Assembly: GCA_019426215.1 (NCBI GenBank)
Contig: CM033400.1
Span: forward strand, 23,110,568-23,174,567
Direction: 5' to 3'
DNA length: 64,000 bases
From: Buddleja alternifolia
Taxonomy: Eukaryota; Streptophyta; Magnoliopsida; Lamiales; Scrophulariaceae
The notes under the pieces were generated by a model that worked only from the letters and a program-made list of their open reading frames with translations, made no database searches and had not been told where the DNA came from. The first letter of the stretch is position 1, and the number at the start of each line of letters is the position of its first letter. This document shows positions 42,541-54,722 of the stretch, piece by piece. The position numbers and the translations under genes were made by a program.

Positions 42541-44275
42541 AAGCCCAAACTAATTACAAAGAGGCACATTAGTGATTAGACTTAATATGCAGCTATTATT
42601 AGGAAATTCTTTAGCATGTTCGGTGTTGAACATTAAAGTGTGGAGATTATGCCAAGTCAACATTGTAATACCGCATTTACTGATTTGACATGATCTATAT
42701 TCTTTGATGTAAGGTGCATTTAAATTTTTCCGCTATTATCTTAACCATTTGATGCAGATTACGCATTTCGTCTCAAAAACCAAAAAGTACGGGAAAAGTT
42801 GCTAATTTTGTTTCAAACAAACATCTAAAGTTTATTTGTGAATTGAAGGATTTGAAAGCATTAGATTTCTAATTCACTAATCAGTTCATTGAGTTTATTT
42901 AGATGGTTTCAATTTATAATAAAGTTTAAATATTTAGAAACTCATTTTAGCTATTTTTTCTATCATGGATTTTTTAAGTGAATTGATTATATGTATCAAT
43001 ACGTTATCACTCAAAATTGAACAATTCTTAGCAATTATTAAGAAAGTAGAGTGTCTTAAGAGTTTTCAAAAAAAATCATATATTAGGACATTGATTTACC
43101 AATACAACTAGATCTCAATGGCTTTTAATACAAATTCATCGTCCAAATAAATTCATTTATAAATCTTTAAATCCATATAATTTAAAGCCATTTTCTTTCA
43201 AATTCATTGTTCAATACAAATGCATCGTCCAAATAATAAATAAATCAAAACTCACAAGTTGAGATATTATTTACTCTTGCCTTTTTTCCTTTAATGAAAT
43301 AACGATAGATTTTATATCATAATAATCAGCTTGTTATAGGACTTTCTTGTCTTCTCGATGCTTGCTAGTCGGCTATTTGTGCCGGACAACAAGAATATGG
43401 CTGAGAGAACTTACGAAATCATTAAATTAACCAAATTCCCCTCTATTGCCAATTGGCTACAACTTACGAAATCATTAAATTTTATTAATTTCAGGACTAA
43501 AGAAATCTTTAAAAAGTCAGTCACTAATTTTTGGAATCAAACAACACAACAAACCAATTTGAAGAATTATATTAATTAACTTTGACAATTCCGCTGCTAG
43601 GACTGGAAGGTTATTTTCTTTTTGGGAGCTTTGGACCATTTGGTGCAGCTTATTCATGTGGGGAAGTTTGTGTATAGTAAGGAGTAAGGACTATATCTTA
43701 GGAATAGCAATGGGCAAGAAATCGAGACAAGGGTTTCACCATTTGACCTTAATTAACATAATACTGTTTTGTAATGATATTCATGGACTGTGGTAATTGT
43801 CCGACATGATAAAACAACTTTATCTCTAGAACAATAAATTCTACACTTGTTTTTTACTCTGTTTTTGGAGAGGGACATAGTTCAAAAAAAATACTTCTGA
43901 CTCTATTAAGAAGAGATGTTGAGAATGAGTGAATAATTTCAGAATATGGAGTCTTATTTATATTAGTTGAAAAGTTGTCCCCGAATGGCATATCTGGTGT
44001 GAGTGACACTTGATAGAAACATGTCAGTTAGCAACTGGAAGGCGTCTGTTTGATCGAACAGGGTTTAGAAGAAAATACTTCCCATTTGTATACCTTATAG
44101 ATGTAATAAAGACACATCACTTATTTTTTAATTCAAAATTATTTATTAAGTGATGTGTCTTATTCATATTCACAAGATATACAGGTGGGGTCCAAGACCC
44201 GGTGTAAGCAAGTGTTTTCCGGTTTAGATACACCCCCTAAACCATGTGAACGCATCCATTATGCAATCACGATTG
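42541..44275. other. AT-rich intergenic stretch, no gene
   Basis: No frame with recognisable protein content; the longest (43358-43579) has no family resemblance. A MITE-like hairpin lies at 44091-44188. Nothing else seen. Confidence 0.5.
44091..44188. repeat. Short MITE-like palindrome
   Basis: AAGACACATCACTTA and TAAGTGATGTGTCTT form a perfect 15-base stem around an AT loop (44107-44160). The pairing weakens but continues outward to TGTATACC / CTGTATATC. Non-coding. Confidence 0.65.
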
Positions 44276-44280
44276 CTGAT

Positions 44281-45184
44281 TGTTTCTGGATAAAAATAAA
44301 TTGAATAAGGAAGAGTTAATTCGGCTAACTCAAGCCTCGTGATAATTCTCCTCTTAGAATTATCTAACAACCCCCGCGTTCGAACTCGATACACTAGACG
44401 GTGGTTCAGACTTTAGCACTTCGATGTGTTGTTTAAAATTGTTATTCGGACAGCAATTAATGAAAATAGAGAAGAAAGGAAGATACAAGTCCAGATATAA
44501 ATTTATCTACCAAATACTTAAATTTGATAAAACGATAAATATTATACCTCCATATTAATCCCCAATCGCGTACCACAAAGCTGTTCGAGCAAAAGATATG
44601 ACTGATATCAACTCTTGATCACCAAGAATTAATCTACGAAATTAACTAAACTATGCTACTTCTAAGATTACGCCTACTCCTAGAGAAAAAGATAAAAAAG
44701 AAGCAGAGTTGATCTGTTGTCCTCCCCCCCCCCCTTTTTTTTTCCTCTCTTCGCCTTACTCTTTATCACGTACCCACGTCCTTTGCGGTTGAGAACTGCC
44801 TTCAACCGTGTTTTCAAACTTATTTTGTTGGCGCGTCCCTGAGCTGGATAACTTCCTACTCTTTTGGGTCTTTTTTCTCGGACTTTTGACTTTGTGGAAT
44901 ATTGGGCTTGGACCTATTCCTTACAAAACAAATCTAAATCACTTAGGCCCATTTTCGAATTAATTAATCAACATATGAGCTATTTAGGCTTTCTCAACTT
45001 AAGCCCTCTTTCGTATTTAACTAATTAATGAGGCTGCTTGGGCCCTTCAACTTGTGCCCAATTTCGAATTAATCTATTAATAAAGGTTGCTTGGGCTCTT
45101 TTATCTTAAGCCAAATCTTGAATTCATATATGGATCGTTTGAGCTTTTTGAATTAAGAAGCCCATTTTATTTTAGGTGTAAACA
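44281..45184 (-). repeat. 3' LTR of the 16.8-kb Tat element
   Basis: Forward-strand start TGTTTCTGGATAAAAA, end TTTAGGTGTAAACA. Aligns along its whole length with 60173-61064. Target duplication CTGAT lies just outside (44276-44280). It includes a C-run (CCTCCCCCCCCCC) not expanded in the other LTR. Confidence 0.93.
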
Positions 45185-45480
45185 AATGCCCCCTAAATAC
45201 ACGTGAATAATTCGGATTCATGTGTATTAAAAGACACGTTCATTCTTTTTAGTAATAGAAGACCATTCGATTTCAAGTCATAAAAAATCATGCCTTTTTG
45301 CAACAGACTTAATAATAGACTACCATTCGGATTCCAGGTCATCAAAAACTCATGCCTTTTTGTAACAGACTTTTAATAAATTTGGCGGCTATGGAAAGGC
45401 GCGCCCTTTTGCGTACATCTTCACCCCACTACCTTTCATTTCATTGAGTGTGTCTCTTCACTGAAAAGTGAAAAGAATAC
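45185..45480. other. Polypurine tract and 60-base tandem duplication
   Basis: Minus strand TTAGGGGGCATT next to the LTR (45185-45196) is the polypurine tract for plus-strand priming. From about 45250 to 45370 two copies of a 60-base unit (AATAGA..ACCATTCG, then TCATGCCTTTTTG.AACAGAC) lie in tandem. No ORF. The rest forms the promoter region of the antisense gene. Confidence 0.6.
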
Positions 45481-45488
45481 CTATAAAT
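45481..45488 (+). promoter_or_regulatory. TATA box for the antisense gene
   Basis: CTATAAAT on the plus strand, about 140 bases before the ATG at 45624, followed by CT-rich leader sequence. It suggests that the antisense gene has its own promoter just inside the 3' LTR. Confidence 0.5.
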
Positions 45489-45623
45489 TCCTGTATTTCA
45501 GTCTCGGAATACACAAGAATTCAAAATTTCCTCTTCTCTTCCTCCTTTAGCAAACCCAAGCAGAACAAATCGCCATTCCTACTCCAGTTCTCGTTCGTAT
45601 GTTCTTTACCACTTTTTTGCAGA

Positions 45624-48600
45624 AATGGCTTCTCCTCGACATAACTCAGAACATAGCCTGACTTCCCTAGTTCCTCGAGCGTCCATTTTGGACTGTGAGG
45701 AAGCATCAGACCTATATGATGAAATTAGGGCATTCGAAGCCCATTACTCTGATGCCAAGGTCTCTTCTCCCGACACAACGTATATAGTTCCTTGATGGGT
45801 TTCTGACCGTCGCAGTCAAACTCTTAGCCATTTAGCTTTGGGTCCTCGTTTCGAGTCGCCTGCCTTTGAAGCCAATGCTCCTAATGTCCCCAATCTGCTC
45901 GGGACCTGGCCTGCTCTCGAGACTGATAATGCTTTGATTTTTCTTAAAGGGCCCCACAAATTTGCTTGGATCAATTCGACGAAACTAACCATTTGCTGGA
46001 TGGGCAATACTGATGCCTTTCCATGGTTTAACCGCCTCAATTGATTTCATGCTAAATGGGAGAACAATCGAATAATAGGGCTAATTTGAATAGCCTGCTA
46101 CCAAACCCTCCCCTTCAAACAAGTGATGACGGATGCCCTTTCTCTCTCATGGCACCCTTCATATAACTGTTTCATCTTGCCTCAGGGATTCCAGACGGTC
46201 ACTCTCGAAGATGTGGCCTTGATTACTGGAACATCCCCCCACGGGGTTGTATTACGTACTAGTGAAGAGGAGGTGGACGCTCGAGCATTCCTAAAAGCCA
46301 CCAATATCTAGTTTAAACACCACGGCAAAAGTGGGGGTGCCAACATTTGTTACTCGGGCTTAGTCAAACGCTTCACCGATACAGATGATGAGGTCCTCGA
46401 TTTCAAAGAGGTATTATTCTTGAATTATGTCTTCTGCCGCCTATTCATGAACGCAAGTTGTGCAGCCAATAAGACGTTCGTGCCTCTTGCTGCCAACATC
46501 GCCACAACTTTGGCTCCCGTCGAATTGGGTCCTTTTATCCTGGCCCACTTATACAGGATGATGTTTCACATCTATGAAGAGCCTTCGAAGGTTAGGAGGA
46601 TTGCAGTCCCGCTGTGGTTGCTAACCTGCTGGTTATTTTTGTATTATCCTAAGTTACTAAATATCAGAACTCCTTCACTCAAAGAGGAATCTCAGTCCTC
46701 GAAGATTGTCCAACCCATCTCGAATTGGGCGTGCTATGGGAAGGCAGCCGTAAAACTTTTGATACCCCTCGAGAAGGCATCCTGCTTGCTGGTGCTAAGT
46801 ACAGTATACAACCCACTGCACATTTCCACCTGGTGCCCCTTTTTCGAGACAAGATATGATCAAGCCCCTAATCACTGGTCTCATGTAGCTCTGCCATCTT
46901 GGCTGGGAGAACTTGACTCCCTGAGGCGTATTGATGAAGATCGTCCTTATTGGAGATCTATCTTATCTTCTCGAGACCTCCTATATGCAGACAACAACCC
47001 CGAAGTTGAGGTTTACAACCCTTAGGTATTTCTTATAAAAATTTTCATGTATTATCCTTTGAATGAATATTCTTGTTTATTTACATGTTGATTCTGTGTG
47101 TTTTTGCAGTTATGCTCGAGGCAATTTGGCATTAGCCAAAGCTTTGCCCTGCCTTTTCTAGGCACTTTAAATCGTCCATGGTCAGGCAGATCATACACTG
47201 ACCCCAAGACAAAGAGGGAATTGGCAGAGGCATCCATTCGAGGGAAGACCTCCAGCTAAGTTGCTATTTCTCCCATCCCGGCCTTTTGTAGGATCCTTCG
47301 AGTAGATCCACACTTTTTCGAATTCTGGAATCGAGTCTTGCAGTGCAACTGCTCGAGATAAATCATTCGAAGGTTGGTCATGGATGCTACAAGACTTTGT
47401 TCGGGGTCTGTACAAATCACTGCCTTGTCAACACTGCTGTTCCCTGAGGTATGGGTACTTAAAGATCCTTTTCTTTTTATTTCTTTATGCACTTTAAATA
47501 TTTTGGTTTTTGATTTCGATTTGTGTAAGCAGGATGATGCATATGTTATCCCTTATCCACTCACCTCGGGGTGGAGATTCGAGAGGGATAACCCTTTGGT
47601 CCAAGCACATGAGGGGCTTTTCCAAGGTCTTCAAGAGTCTGAAGCTTTGGCGGTGCCTCCTCTCAGAGCTATTCCACCTGCCCGCTCCTCGAAGGCAGCC
47701 AAATCGAAGGTCCCAGTTACTGCTATATCTCTACCTACCACTCGAAATTGCAGAACTGGGGGCATTACCATTCGAGAGCCTTCTTTCCCAACCCTCCAAA
47801 TTGCTACAGAGGAAGACATTGCAGACTTTCCTCAAATTGTGGTGGAGGATGAAGATGAAGATGAGGATGCGCCCATCGTATTCCAAAGGTGCAGATTACG
47901 TGGGTCTTTTGAGGCCGGTAAGTATTTTTACTTTACCCATTTATGAGTCTTCTGCTTGATAAATATCTTTCTTCGTTTACATTAAAAGGTATTTGTATGC
48001 AGGCCCTTCGAGTGAGGCTTCTTCTGGAGTGAGTCCCTCGAAAGAAACCACACACGGTGAAACTCCTGTAATCGAGATAGGGGATGAGGCTGAATTAGAT
48101 ATCTATGCCATTCCCTTACCGGCAGAGGCTCTGTTCGAGGTGCCTTTAAATGATACCCACGCCCAGTCTGAAGAACGTACTCAAGTTCTCGAGGACATTT
48201 CCTAGGTATTTATTTTGGCGATAGTTTTATTAAGATTTATTATTTTTGTTTGACAATAATTTCTTAACCCAGATTATCACAAACCCTTTGTTTCGTAGGT
48301 TCCTCGAGTGAAGAGACCTCGGTCGAGAGGCCTGCCCTTGTGGCAGAAAAAGAAGCCACTGCTGAGGAGGCTCTCGAGCTGGGTTTCTCAAAGCCTGTTG
48401 AACAAACTGCTGAAGTCCTACCATTCGAAGGTAAGCTGTAACTATTTTAACGTTTTCTCAAAACGTTTCTTATAAGACTAACCTTTTATTTCCTTAGGTG
48501 TCGAAATTACCCCCGAGGAGATTCTAGAAGATCAAATTGTGACTCTATCTCTCGAGATCCAGGATGCCCCTTCCACTTCGAATGCAGCGGCACCCATAAA

Positions 48601-49242
48601 TATTATCTCAGTCGAATGTAAGTGTATTTGCCATGTTACCATACCCCGATTGCATGATTATCCATTTTCCTTAAGTTATTTCGTTTATAATTCTTAGGGA
48701 ATGTTGAGCTTCTGCCCTTCTTGAGGGCTGATTTAAGCGAAGCCCTTAATGTGATCAAGCTTGATCCGACTAACCAAGAGATGCTTGGGAGGCTTTGAGC
48801 ACTCCTGGATGGTGCAATGTTGAGGATTGCTTTCCAGTGTCTCCCTATGTTTGTTGCGGCGGGGCAGATGTTCGAGAGTCACCTTACTGCTATCCAGGGT
48901 TTAATCAATCAAAGCTTTACCCCTTTCGAGGCAGAGATCCATCCCATGGGGTCACAGCAATTGAACCAATTCCAAGTTCGAGTCCCAACTCTGGAAAATA
49001 CTCGCGCAGATTATCTGGCCCAAGTCGCAGAACTAGATGCCAGAATTGCCGATCTCCAAGCCGAGAGGGACCACCTTCTAGATTTGGCCAACAAGACTAA
49101 TGAGGAGTTGGCTGTTGTTAACAATCAGATTGCTCTCCTCACACATGAGTTCGAGACATTGGTGAAGCCGGCCTTGCTCGAGAAGGATGCTTTTATTTTG
49201 GCTATAAATGTATTGATAGATTCTTTACGTTTTCTAGAGTAG
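45624..49242 (+). pseudogene. Antisense plant-mobile-domain (PMD) gene in the Tat element, multi-exon, broken
   Basis: ATG at 45624 follows a TTTTTTGCAG acceptor-like site. The first half (to 47025) reads as a plant mobile domain: F-I-L-P-Q-G-F-Q-T-V-T-L-E-D-V-A-L-I-T-G at 46171-46230, then L-x-P-L-A-A-N-I-A and a W-L-L-T-C-W-L-F segment. Several stops and a break near 46312 interrupt it. Later exons are bounded by GT/AG sites: acceptors near 47110, 47533, 48002, 48300, 48500 and 48700; donors near 47026, 47450, 47919, 48206, 48432 and 48618. The last part (48817-49242) is a coiled coil ending 39 bases from the integrase stop. Extra sense or antisense ORFs are known from Tat elements; their function is unproven. 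Confidence 0.75.
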
Positions 49243-49281
49243 TTTTGTAGAGTAGTATACTTTTAAATAGTATTTTGTACT

Positions 49282-50887
49282 CTAATTATTGCTTATGAAC
49301 AAATTGCCAGTTTCTGGCAATCTTTCGAATATAATATCTGCATTTTCTTGCCATATACTTGGTGTATATTTCTTCAAGTATTTTGCATTTAAACCCCTTC
49401 CATATTCTTTTCCATTGAAATACTGGAGTCTAAATGAGTTACCTGATAATTTACTCGAGATCAAAAATGGCCCTTCCCACTTAGGCGACCATTTTCCAGA
49501 AAAATAATCTTTCGAGCCTTCTGGTAACATCATTTTCCAGACTAAGTCCCCCCCTTCGAAGGATCTTGTCTTTACTTTTTTATTATAGACTTTCTCTACT
49601 TTCTTCTTCGGGAGTTCGATTTGTTGTAATGCTATTATTTGAATCATTTCGTGATCTAGTTTTTCAATAGTCATATTCTTGACATACTCCTTTTGTGTGA
49701 GTTTCGATTGTTCTAAAATCCTTTTTGACTTAATATTTATTTCCATTGGGATAACAGCTTCATGACCGTATACCAATTGAAAAGGTGTAACCCTTAGGCT
49801 ATCCTTTTTTATAGTTCTTAATGCCCATAAAGTATCAATTAGCAACTCGTGCCAAATTTTAGGGTTGTTTTGTATCATTTTCGAGATACATCCTTTTATC
49901 AATTTATTCGAAGATTCAGCCTATCCTTTTGATTGAGCATAATAAAAAGTTAAATTCAACAACTTTATCTTAAACGTGACCCAGAAATTTGAGCATTTCC
50001 GTGCTGTTGAAAACCCTAGCCTGGTCAAAAGTTATAGACTCAAGTATCCCAAATCGAGTTATGATATATTCCTTAATAAAGTTGGCTACTTGCTTCGAAT
50101 TGATATTTTCGAAAGCCTTGGCTTCAACCCACTTGGTAAAGTAGTCTGTGGCTACTAAAATATAATTGTGCCTCCTCGAAGAAGCTGGTTTTATCTCACC
50201 TAAGATATCCATAGCTCACCCTCAAAATGGCCATGGCTTTCTAATCGAGTTAGGTTCAACTATAGACTGCCTTAACACTTTACCAAACTTTTGACACTGT
50301 TTGCAACCTTTTGCATAGTTTATGCAATCTCGAAGGACAGTGGACCAATGAAAACTATATCGATGTATCATCCATCTCATCTTTTGGTCAGCTTGATGAG
50401 CACCACAAATCCCCTCATGAGTTTCTGCCTTGATAACCAAAGCATCCTCTAAATCGAGGCACTTTAATAAAACCCCTTGAGAATCTTTTCGATATAATTC
50501 TTGCCCTTCATAAAAATACTGGTGGGTCATTAGTTTTAACCTATTCGGGAATCCTCCTTTGGATGGATTCTTCAAGTATTCTATAATCTCAAGATGCCAA
50601 TCTTCTTTTCCTTTGAAGATATAAATTTTATTAATCTGCAACGCCCTTTGTTCGAAGGGTAGCAGAACTCTCGTCTCGAGTTGAATTGTTGACTCGAGTA
50701 AGTCAGGATCAATCCTATAACCTGACGCCATTTGGGCCAAATCATTGGAAATTTGATTCTTTTCCCTTGGCACATATGTAATTTCTGCTGACTCGAAATA
50801 ACTCAACAGTTGATGCACTCGAGCATACGAGGCTATTGATACTGGGCTGATATATTTATATATTCCCTTTACTTGATTCATGATCAA
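49282..50887 (-). pseudogene. gypsy integrase of the 16.8-kb Tat element
   Basis: 50887-50222 has the end of RNase H/connection and the zinc site (H-E-G-I-C-G-A-H...C-K-Q-C). Core 50212-49970: M-D-I-L-G, D-Y-F-T-K-W-V-E-A-K, T-R-F-G-I; the usual D-N-G motif reads D-Q-A. 49902-49282 has L-W-A-L-R-T, Y-G-H-E-A-V-I-P and the C-terminal W-E-G-P-F...L-K-K-Y. The core between 49970 and 49902 is frameshifted and the P-Q-x-N-G-Q region is lost or scrambled. Inactive. Confidence 0.88.
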
Positions 50888-51349
50888 TTAAGAATCTCCC
50901 TTTATCTCAATATTTCCTGCACCCATATCGAGTAATATTTCTAAACCCAAAATGAGAGCTTTATATTCTGCTCTATTATTTGTGCAATCCCCCTCAATTT
51001 TTGCACACATTTTGGTGATCAACTTTGATGGAGATATGATATATATCCCTATTCCAGCACTGTCTCGAGTACTCAAACCATCAAAATACAAAATCCAAGG
51101 GACTTTGTCAATGAAATTAATCTCGAGACTCTCAAGCAATTCATCTCCCATCAGAGGGTGATCAACGAAGAAATCGGCTATCACTTGACCTTTTGCAGCC
51201 TTTTGAGGCACATAGCACAAATCAAACTGGAGTAAATTGAGACTCCATTTGCTCAATCGCCCCCTCATCAAAGTTTGATTGATCATGAACTTAATCACGT
51301 CAGTTGATGAAACCACTTCAATCGAATAGGAAATGAAATAGTGCCTCAA
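50888..51349 (-). pseudogene. gypsy RNase H of the 16.8-kb Tat element
   Basis: The frame reads K-W-S-L-N-L-L-Q-F-D, then W-I-L-Y-F-D-G-L-S-T, G-A/S-G-I-G-I-Y-I-I-S-P, and N-N-R-A-E-Y-K-A-L-I-L-G-L, the Tat RNase H signature with its catalytic D and E in place. It ends at a TAA after K-G-D-S, continuous in position with the next block. Broken only lightly. Confidence 0.82.
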
Positions 51350-51351
51350 TT

Positions 51352-52355
51352 TTACTGATGTAAAATTTTCTTGGTATCATTTAACAGCTTACTTAGATAG
51401 AAAATAGACTGTTCATAGCCTCTATCATTTTCTTGTACCATAAGGCAACCATTTGAATGATTAGCCGCTGATATGAACAACCTCAACTTTTTTCCTTTTC
51501 GAGGAGGGATTAGAATTGGAGGTTGGGTTAAATAGCTTTTTATGGCTTCAAAAGCCTCTTGCTGTTTATTTCCCCAAACAAACCCATCCTCATCTTTCAA
51601 ACGTAAGATAGGCGAGAATGCTTCTGTTTTTCCAGCTAAATTAGCTATAAACCTTCGCAAGAAATTAACCTGCCCTAGAAAACGTTGCAGCTCTTTCTTG
51701 TTCCTTGGAGGTTTAGCCTCCAATATAGCTTTGGCTTTGTTTCGATCCACCTCAATGCCTCGATTATGAATTAGGAATCCTAGAAAGTTTCCAACTTCGA
51801 CACCGAAAGCACACTTCAATGGATTCATCTTTAACTTGAAATGCCTCATTCGTTCGAAGGCTTCAGTCAATGATCTCAAATGGTCGTGATATGTTTGAGC
51901 TTTGACCACTATATCATCTATATATATATTTTGAGGGATTTACCAATAAAGTCATGAAACATATAATTCATGGTCCTTTGGTATGTGGCCCCGGCATTTT
52001 TTAATCCAAAGGGCATAGCTATTCATTCGAAAGTTCTTATGGAACCTGGGCACCGAAATGCCGTTTTATTTTTGTCTACTTCAGATATTTTTAGTTGATA
52101 ATATCCAGAGTAACCATCCATAAAGGACATTACCTTATTATTTGCAGCTGCGTCAATCAAGATGTAAGCCATGGGCATAGGATATTCATCTTTAGGTGTG
52201 GCTTTATTCAAATCTCGAAAGTCAATACAGACCCTTACCTTCCCATTATTCTTGATTACTGGGACTATATTTGCCAGCCATTCGACGTATCGAGTTGGTC
52301 TTATGAAATTGGCTTCAACCAATTTTCCAATCTCATCTTTAATTGCACCCATCAA
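51352..52355 (-). pseudogene. gypsy reverse transcriptase of the 16.8-kb Tat element, 5' cut by Athila
   Basis: 52355-52023 reads E-I-G-K-L-V-E-A-N-F-I-R-P, W-L-A-N-I-V-P-V, R-V-C-I-D-F-R-D-L-N-K-A-T-P-K-D-E-Y-P-M-P. A break follows with M-P-F-G-L-K-N-A-G-A-T-Y readable in another frame, then the catalytic Y-I-D-D at about 51913-51924, intact, and 51909-51352 with the thumb (L-K-M-N-P-L-K-C-A-F-G-V) and G-F-L-I-H-N-R-G-I-E. The N-terminal edge touches the Athila fragment at about 52356, and the usual upstream P-V-K-Q block is missing. Confidence 0.9.
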
Positions 52356-53510
52356 ATTATTAGGAGATGTGTGCCTGATTCTGAATTAGAGTCTGTCTTG
52401 AAATTTTGTCATGCTTATGCGTGTGGTGGTCATTTTGGACCTAAGAGAACTGCTAGAAAAGTGTTAGATAGTGGTTTTTATTGGCCTACTTTATTCCATG
52501 ATGCTTATGTCATGTGTAAAAATTGTGAACAATGTCAAAGGACTGGGAATTTAAGTCATAGGAATGAAATGCTTCAAATGCCTATACTTGTTTGTGAGAT
52601 TTTTGATATATGGGGTATTGATTTTATGGGACCTTTTCCTTCCTCCTTTGGTTTTGTTTATATCTTACTTGCGGTTGATTATGTTTCGTAGTGGGTGGAA
52701 GCTAAAGCCACCCAAACTGACGATTCTAAAGCTGTTGTAGGTTTTCTCAAGTCTAACATTTTTAGTAGGCTTGGCATACCAAAAGCATTGATAAGTGATC
52801 AGGGGTCCCATTTTTGTAACCGAGCTGTGGACACTTTGCTAAAAAAATATGGGGTGTTTCATAAGATATCCACACCTTATCACCCTCAGACAAATGGGCA
52901 AACCGAGGTGTCCAATCGAGAAGTCAAGTCCATCTTGGAAAAAACTGTAAATCCTAATCGAAAAAATTGGAGTCTTCGACTTGAAGATGCATTATGGGCG
53001 TACCGGACAGCCTATAAAACACCTATTGGGATGTCCCCATATAGGTTAGTCTTCGGTAAATCGTGTCATCTTCCGGTAGAATTGGAACACAAAGCGATTT
53101 GGGCTGTAAAGAGTTGCAATTTAGATCGAGATCAAGCTGGTATACATAGAAAGTTGCAACTAAAAGAGTTAGAGGAGATTCGCCTTGACGCTTATGAGAA
53201 TTCCCGAATTTACAAGGAAAAGACCAAGGGGTTTCATGACAAGATGATCTCTAGGAAGGAATTTGTGATTGGACAAAAAGTGTTGCTTTACAACTCAAGA
53301 CTCAAATTAATGCCTGGTAAGTTACGTTCTCTTTGGGTTGGACCGTTTGTTGTGATTAATGTATTTTCTTATGGTGCAGTAGAGATTCAAAGCTTAGAAA
53401 CTAACAAGTTGTTCAAGGTAAATGGACATAGACTTAAACCTTTCTATGAAGGTTTTCAAGAGCATACAATTGAAGAAGTTTCATTGATCAATCCAAATTA
53501 CTTGGATTAA
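52356..53510 (+). pseudogene. Athila-type integrase, one stop
   Basis: Zinc site C-H-A-Y-A-C-G-G-H-F-G...C-K-N-C-E-Q-C, core I-D-F-M-G-P-F, V-D-Y-V-S, then TAG at 52689-52691 where K or R is usual, then an open 271-residue block from 52695: [32 protein letters not shown], and the C-terminal G-H-R-L-K-P-F-Y-E. The D-D-E catalytic residues all appear present. Apart from the one stop and the missing N-terminal polyprotein this is the best preserved retroelement domain in the window. Confidence 0.9.
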
Positions 53511-54722
53511 AAGGCTGCAAAGTCGAGCCAACGACTTTAAAAAAAGGCGCTGCTTGGGAGGCAACCCAAGAGTGGCTGAACGACCACCATCAGATTTGCT
53601 TTCTTTTTCCTTATCTCTTTTAATTTCGTTTGTTCATTTTTTTATTTTTTATTTATTTATTTTCATTCTGTGTTGCACTGAGGACAATGCAGATTTTAAG
53701 TGTGGGAGAGATGGTTGGTTATTTGTTTTATGAGTTAAAAAAAAAAATTCTTTATTGTGTAGCCAAGTAAGGTAGTGAAAAATTATTTCCCTTCATCAGT
53801 GGTTGATTGAAAAATAGACTAGATTCAATAGAGAAGTTAAGTAGTGTTATAATTGTTGAAGTACAGACTTTTAGAGAAATTCGTGTAAATTCGTAATTTA
53901 GCATAACTTTGTATGTGACTTTTGACTCACTGAAATTCCTTCAAATTCCTCAAGGTTAATCTGGTTGATAGTGATTTAAAGTAATAACGGATGAAATTCC
54001 TCGGTGTAAAGCTTGAGGCGTAAACTATGTAATGTTGAAGATATAATATAGCGCCTGGGATTATCTACACTGAAGGGATTAAGCCTGGGGAGTTTTCAAG
54101 CTTGATAACCTAGGACTATCTAGTCTGGGATCTACCGGCCCAAACCTGCTACTGTGTTGGAAATCTAATAGGGCTATTCAAAGTATGTCCAGAATGAAAG
54201 GATCCGCTTGTTGAGTAACCGGGTGCATTCATGAGTAATGTTTGTATTCGCGTCAAAAGATAAGTGTGTGCTTAATAATAATATATTTCTCGTTTTAATT
54301 CATGCTTGAGGAAATATAAAGGGATGATGTTGAGTTAAATGTTGCATTAATAGTATTGCGGTTACAAAATGAAGTGAATTCTTGAGAAGTTTGTGTGAAT
54401 GCAAGAGTAATGGTGGACACATGATTGACCTTTCTAGCGAATTTTGTTAATTTTTGGTTATGAATTGATGATGTTTGGAAAGAAAATTTCATGAACTTGC
54501 TTGTTTGTACATTGAGAGATTGATTTTGTGGGTATATCTTCTGCAAACCCTCACGAGACTAAACTCGTCCACTAGGGGTAACCTAGGGGTTTAAAGGCTT
54601 GTTGCATATGCTAAATGCAACTGTGTTACCTACGAAAGAGGTTAGCTTTAGTTTTAGTTATTTTTTTCTAGTTTCTCTTTGTCTTTGCCCGAGGACGTGC
54701 AAGAGCTAAGTGTAGGGGAATT
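53511..54722 (+). other. Athila non-coding region between integrase and 3' LTR
   Basis: Contains the GGAGGCAACCC motif near 53553, T-rich stretches, no envelope-like ORF of any length, and a polypurine tract GTAGGGGAATTT (about 54712-54723) just before the LTR. Confidence 0.6.

Noticed and set aside
43358..43579. 73-codon ORF in intergenic DNA
   Set aside because: No family resemblance, contains an internal direct repeat (CTTACGAAATCATTAAATT twice), and sits in AT-rich non-coding DNA.
52095..52691. 198-codon plus-strand ORF with a novel N-terminus on an integrase
   Set aside because: The first 85 codons are the antisense of Tat RT and the rest is Athila integrase; a chance fusion at an insertion junction.
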